A DNA stretch of 24,625 nt, from assembly GCA_018399795.1 (NCBI GenBank), contig JAGYOC010000321.1, forward strand, positions 1 through 24,625. Direction: 5' to 3'. Below are positions 23,186 to 24,625 of the stretch, in pieces (the first letter of the stretch is position 1; each line of letters starts with the position of its first letter). This DNA is from Dehalococcoidales bacterium. Lineage in GTDB: Bacteria > Chloroflexota > Dehalococcoidia > Dehalococcoidales > UBA5760. The position numbers and the translations under genes are program-made. The notes beneath the pieces were generated by a model. That model had not been told where the DNA came from. It searched no databases and saw only the letters and a list, made by a program, of their open reading frames with translations.

Positions 23186-24508
23186 TTACTTCTTGCTTAC
23201 GTGGAGAATCAGTCCCTCAGACTTGGTAATTATCACCTCCTCCCCAGGTTTTGCCTGGCCTTGGTCAAGAATAGCTGTCCATAGCTCACCCTTGTAGTAG
23301 ATAATACCTTTTGGTTTGAGCATTTCCCTGACCGTGGCAGATTTACCTACCAGGTCCTCTTTACCGGTTGCAGCCTGCCGACGGTGGCTGCGGACCACCC
23401 GGTAAACAATAAATCCCGTAATGCTGCCGATAATGGCTGCTATGGTTGGTATTAACCATGGGTCCGGTTGAAACAATGTTGGCCTCCCGCTGAATAAGAC
23501 TAGGAGGCCAATAACCAGTGAAGCTATGCCTCCCGCTGTAAATGCACCGAAGCTGGCGGTAAATATTTCGGCGACGAACAGGCCGCCGGCCAGGACGAGC
23601 AGGGCTATCCCTGCGTAATTAATCGGCAGAAAACCTAGCGAATAGGCGGCCATAAAGGCACAAATACCGCCAAATACACCGGGGAATATCAGACCCGGAT
23701 TGTATATTTCTACCGTTATACCCAGTATGGCCAGGCTGAGCAGAACAACTGCAATGTTGGGGTCACTGATGGCGAGCATGAAGCTTTCTATATTGCTCAT
23801 CGGGTTATAGTTGATTCTGGCATCATCAGTTTGCAGGGTAACCGGGCTGTCGTCAAGCATCACTATCTGTCTTCCGTTGAGCTGAGTTAATAGGTTATCC
23901 ATATCGTTGGCAACGAGGTCGATGACATCAAGTTTCAGGGCCTCGGTCTCGGAGGCGGAAATACTCTCCCGGACTGCTTTCTCCGCCCATTCTATATTGC
24001 GTCCATGCCCTTCGGCAATGCTTCTGATATAGGCGGCGGAATCGTTGATTACCTTGTCGGCCATCTCTTCGGACATCTGAGCTTCACCGTCACTGCCGAT
24101 AGCTACTGGATGGGCGGCACCGATGGCGGTATTTGGCGCCATTGCCGCCACGTGACCGGCCATAGTGATAAACACCCCGGCGGAGGCTGCTCTTGCCCCC
24201 GATGGTGAAACGTACACCACTACCGGAATCTCGGAGCTGACAATCTCCTGGACAATATCTCGCATTGCTGTATCCAGGCCGCCCGGTGTGTCCAGCTCGA
24301 TAATACAGGCCTCGGCTCTGCTTTGCTCGGCCTCTTCAATGCCACGGTTAATGTAGTTGGCAGTAACCGGTGTTATCGTGCCATCTATATGGAGTACATC
24401 AATACGGTTGTCGGCTGACTGAGCCGCCCCTTCCGTGCTGGTTGTAGCAGCAACAGCGAGAACCGTCAAAACGCCTGCTAACAGGCCTATTCGGACATAT
24501 TTTGACAA
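23186..24508 (-). CDS. nfeD: NfeD family membrane protease with ClpP-like serine/lysine domain (long form)
   Basis: The long-form NfeD, about 440 residues. An N-terminal signal or anchor (LLAGVLTVLAVAATTS) comes first. Then a ClpP/SppA-like domain (about 35-220) follows, with ELDTPGGLDTAM, the nucleophile Ser109 in GARAASAGVFI, AIGAAHPV, and Lys152 in MADKVINDSAAYIRSIAE as presumed general base. Four or five membrane helices (about 245-370) come next, and a C-terminal OB-fold domain (about 380-440) begins GKEDLVGKSATV. Its partner slipin lies immediately downstream. TTG at 24506-24508 is chosen as start because GGGTGG lies 7 nt upstream; a TTG two codons earlier would be only 1 nt from that site. 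Residue numbers count from the chosen start. Confidence 0.92.
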   Translation of the reverse strand: MSKYVRIGLLAGVLTVLAVAATTSTEGAAQSADNRIDVLHIDGTITPVTANYINRGIEEAEQSRAEACIIELDTPGGLDTAMRDIVQEIVSSEIPVVVYVSPSGARAASAGVFITMAGHVAAMAPNTAIGAAHPVAIGSDGEAQMSEEMADKVINDSAAYIRSIAEGHGRNIEWAEKAVRESISASETEALKLDVIDLVANDMDNLLTQLNGRQIVMLDDSPVTLQTDDARINYNPMSNIESFMLAISDPNIAVVLLSLAILGITVEIYNPGLIFPGVFGGICAFMAAYSLGFLPINYAGIALLVLAGGLFVAEIFTASFGAFTAGGIASLVIGLLVLFSGRPTLFQPDPWLIPTIAAIIGSITGFIVYRVVRSHRRQAATGKEDLVGKSATVREMLKPKGIIYYKGELWTAILDQGQAKPGEEVIITKSEGLILHVSKK

Positions 24509-24545
24509 TAACAAACCACCCGAGATTAATCTTCCAAGTTAGTAA

Positions 24546-24574
24546 ATTATATCTTTATTGTATAGCAATGTAAA
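24546..24574 (-). promoter_or_regulatory. Strong sigma-70-type promoter for nfeD-slipin
   Basis: On the minus strand TTTACA (24574-24569, five of six) and a perfect TATAAT (24551-24546) are separated by 17 nt. Transcription would start near 24539, giving a leader of about 30 nt before the nfeD start codon. This is the best promoter in the window. Confidence 0.7.
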
Positions 24575-24625
24575 CATATGGATAAAAATGTCTTCAGGTT
24601 TGAACCGGTGGATATATTTGGTATA

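Overview
This window looks like a chromosomal segment of an anaerobic member of the Chloroflexota, most likely class Dehalococcoidia. That assignment is an inference. It rests on the set of neighbours (PAC2-family protein, HEAT-repeat protein, TldD/TldE, MtnA/MtnP, a slipin-NfeD pair) and on a tungsten aldehyde:ferredoxin oxidoreductase-family enzyme. It was not checked against any database.

Layout. Left (1-3105, minus strand): the N-terminal 257 codons of S-adenosylhomocysteine hydrolase, a class I SAM-dependent methyltransferase and a PlsY-like acyltransferase. Between the last two lies a roughly 540 bp gap with a near-consensus promoter, paired RNA ends and a terminator-like hairpin, which together suggest an unannotated structured small RNA of about 180 nt. 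Centre (3487-14843, plus strand): twelve tightly packed genes forming a type II polyketide synthase (PKS) locus. They are a stand-alone FabF-like ketosynthase, a DegV lipid-binding protein, an AOR-family oxidoreductase, a PanE/ApbA-like reductase, a tandem-duplicated TIGR04076-type protein, KS-alpha, KS-beta (chain length factor), ACP, a PF04199 cyclase, a TcmN/WhiE-VI-like aromatase/cyclase, an SDR ketoreductase and an ACMSD-type amidohydrolase. Right (14872-21381, minus strand): mtnP and mtnA, a HEAT-repeat protein, a PAC2 protein, tldE and tldD. Then come birA (plus) and a slipin and nfeD pair (minus), with a perfect 13-bp inverted repeat between the convergent birA and slipin genes.

How the genes fit together. 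KS-alpha, KS-beta and ACP form the minimal PKS. The SDR and perhaps the PanE-like protein reduce ketones. The TcmN-like protein and the PF04199 protein fold and aromatise the chain. The amidohydrolase is a plausible decarboxylase of an aromatic acid product. The AOR-family enzyme could set an aldehyde/acid oxidation state or act on an aromatic ring using ferredoxin electrons, without oxygen. The extra KS and DegV may handle a starter acyl unit. No malonyl transferase, phosphopantetheinyl transferase, transporter or regulator is present, so those functions must come from elsewhere. The PKS block lies between ahcY and mtnP/mtnA, genes of SAM by-product recycling, as if it had been inserted into a housekeeping neighbourhood.

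The main discovery candidates are the anaerobe-type PKS operon with its AOR partner, its unusual KS-beta (Arg in place of the usual Gln), and the putative structured RNA at 2091-2275.
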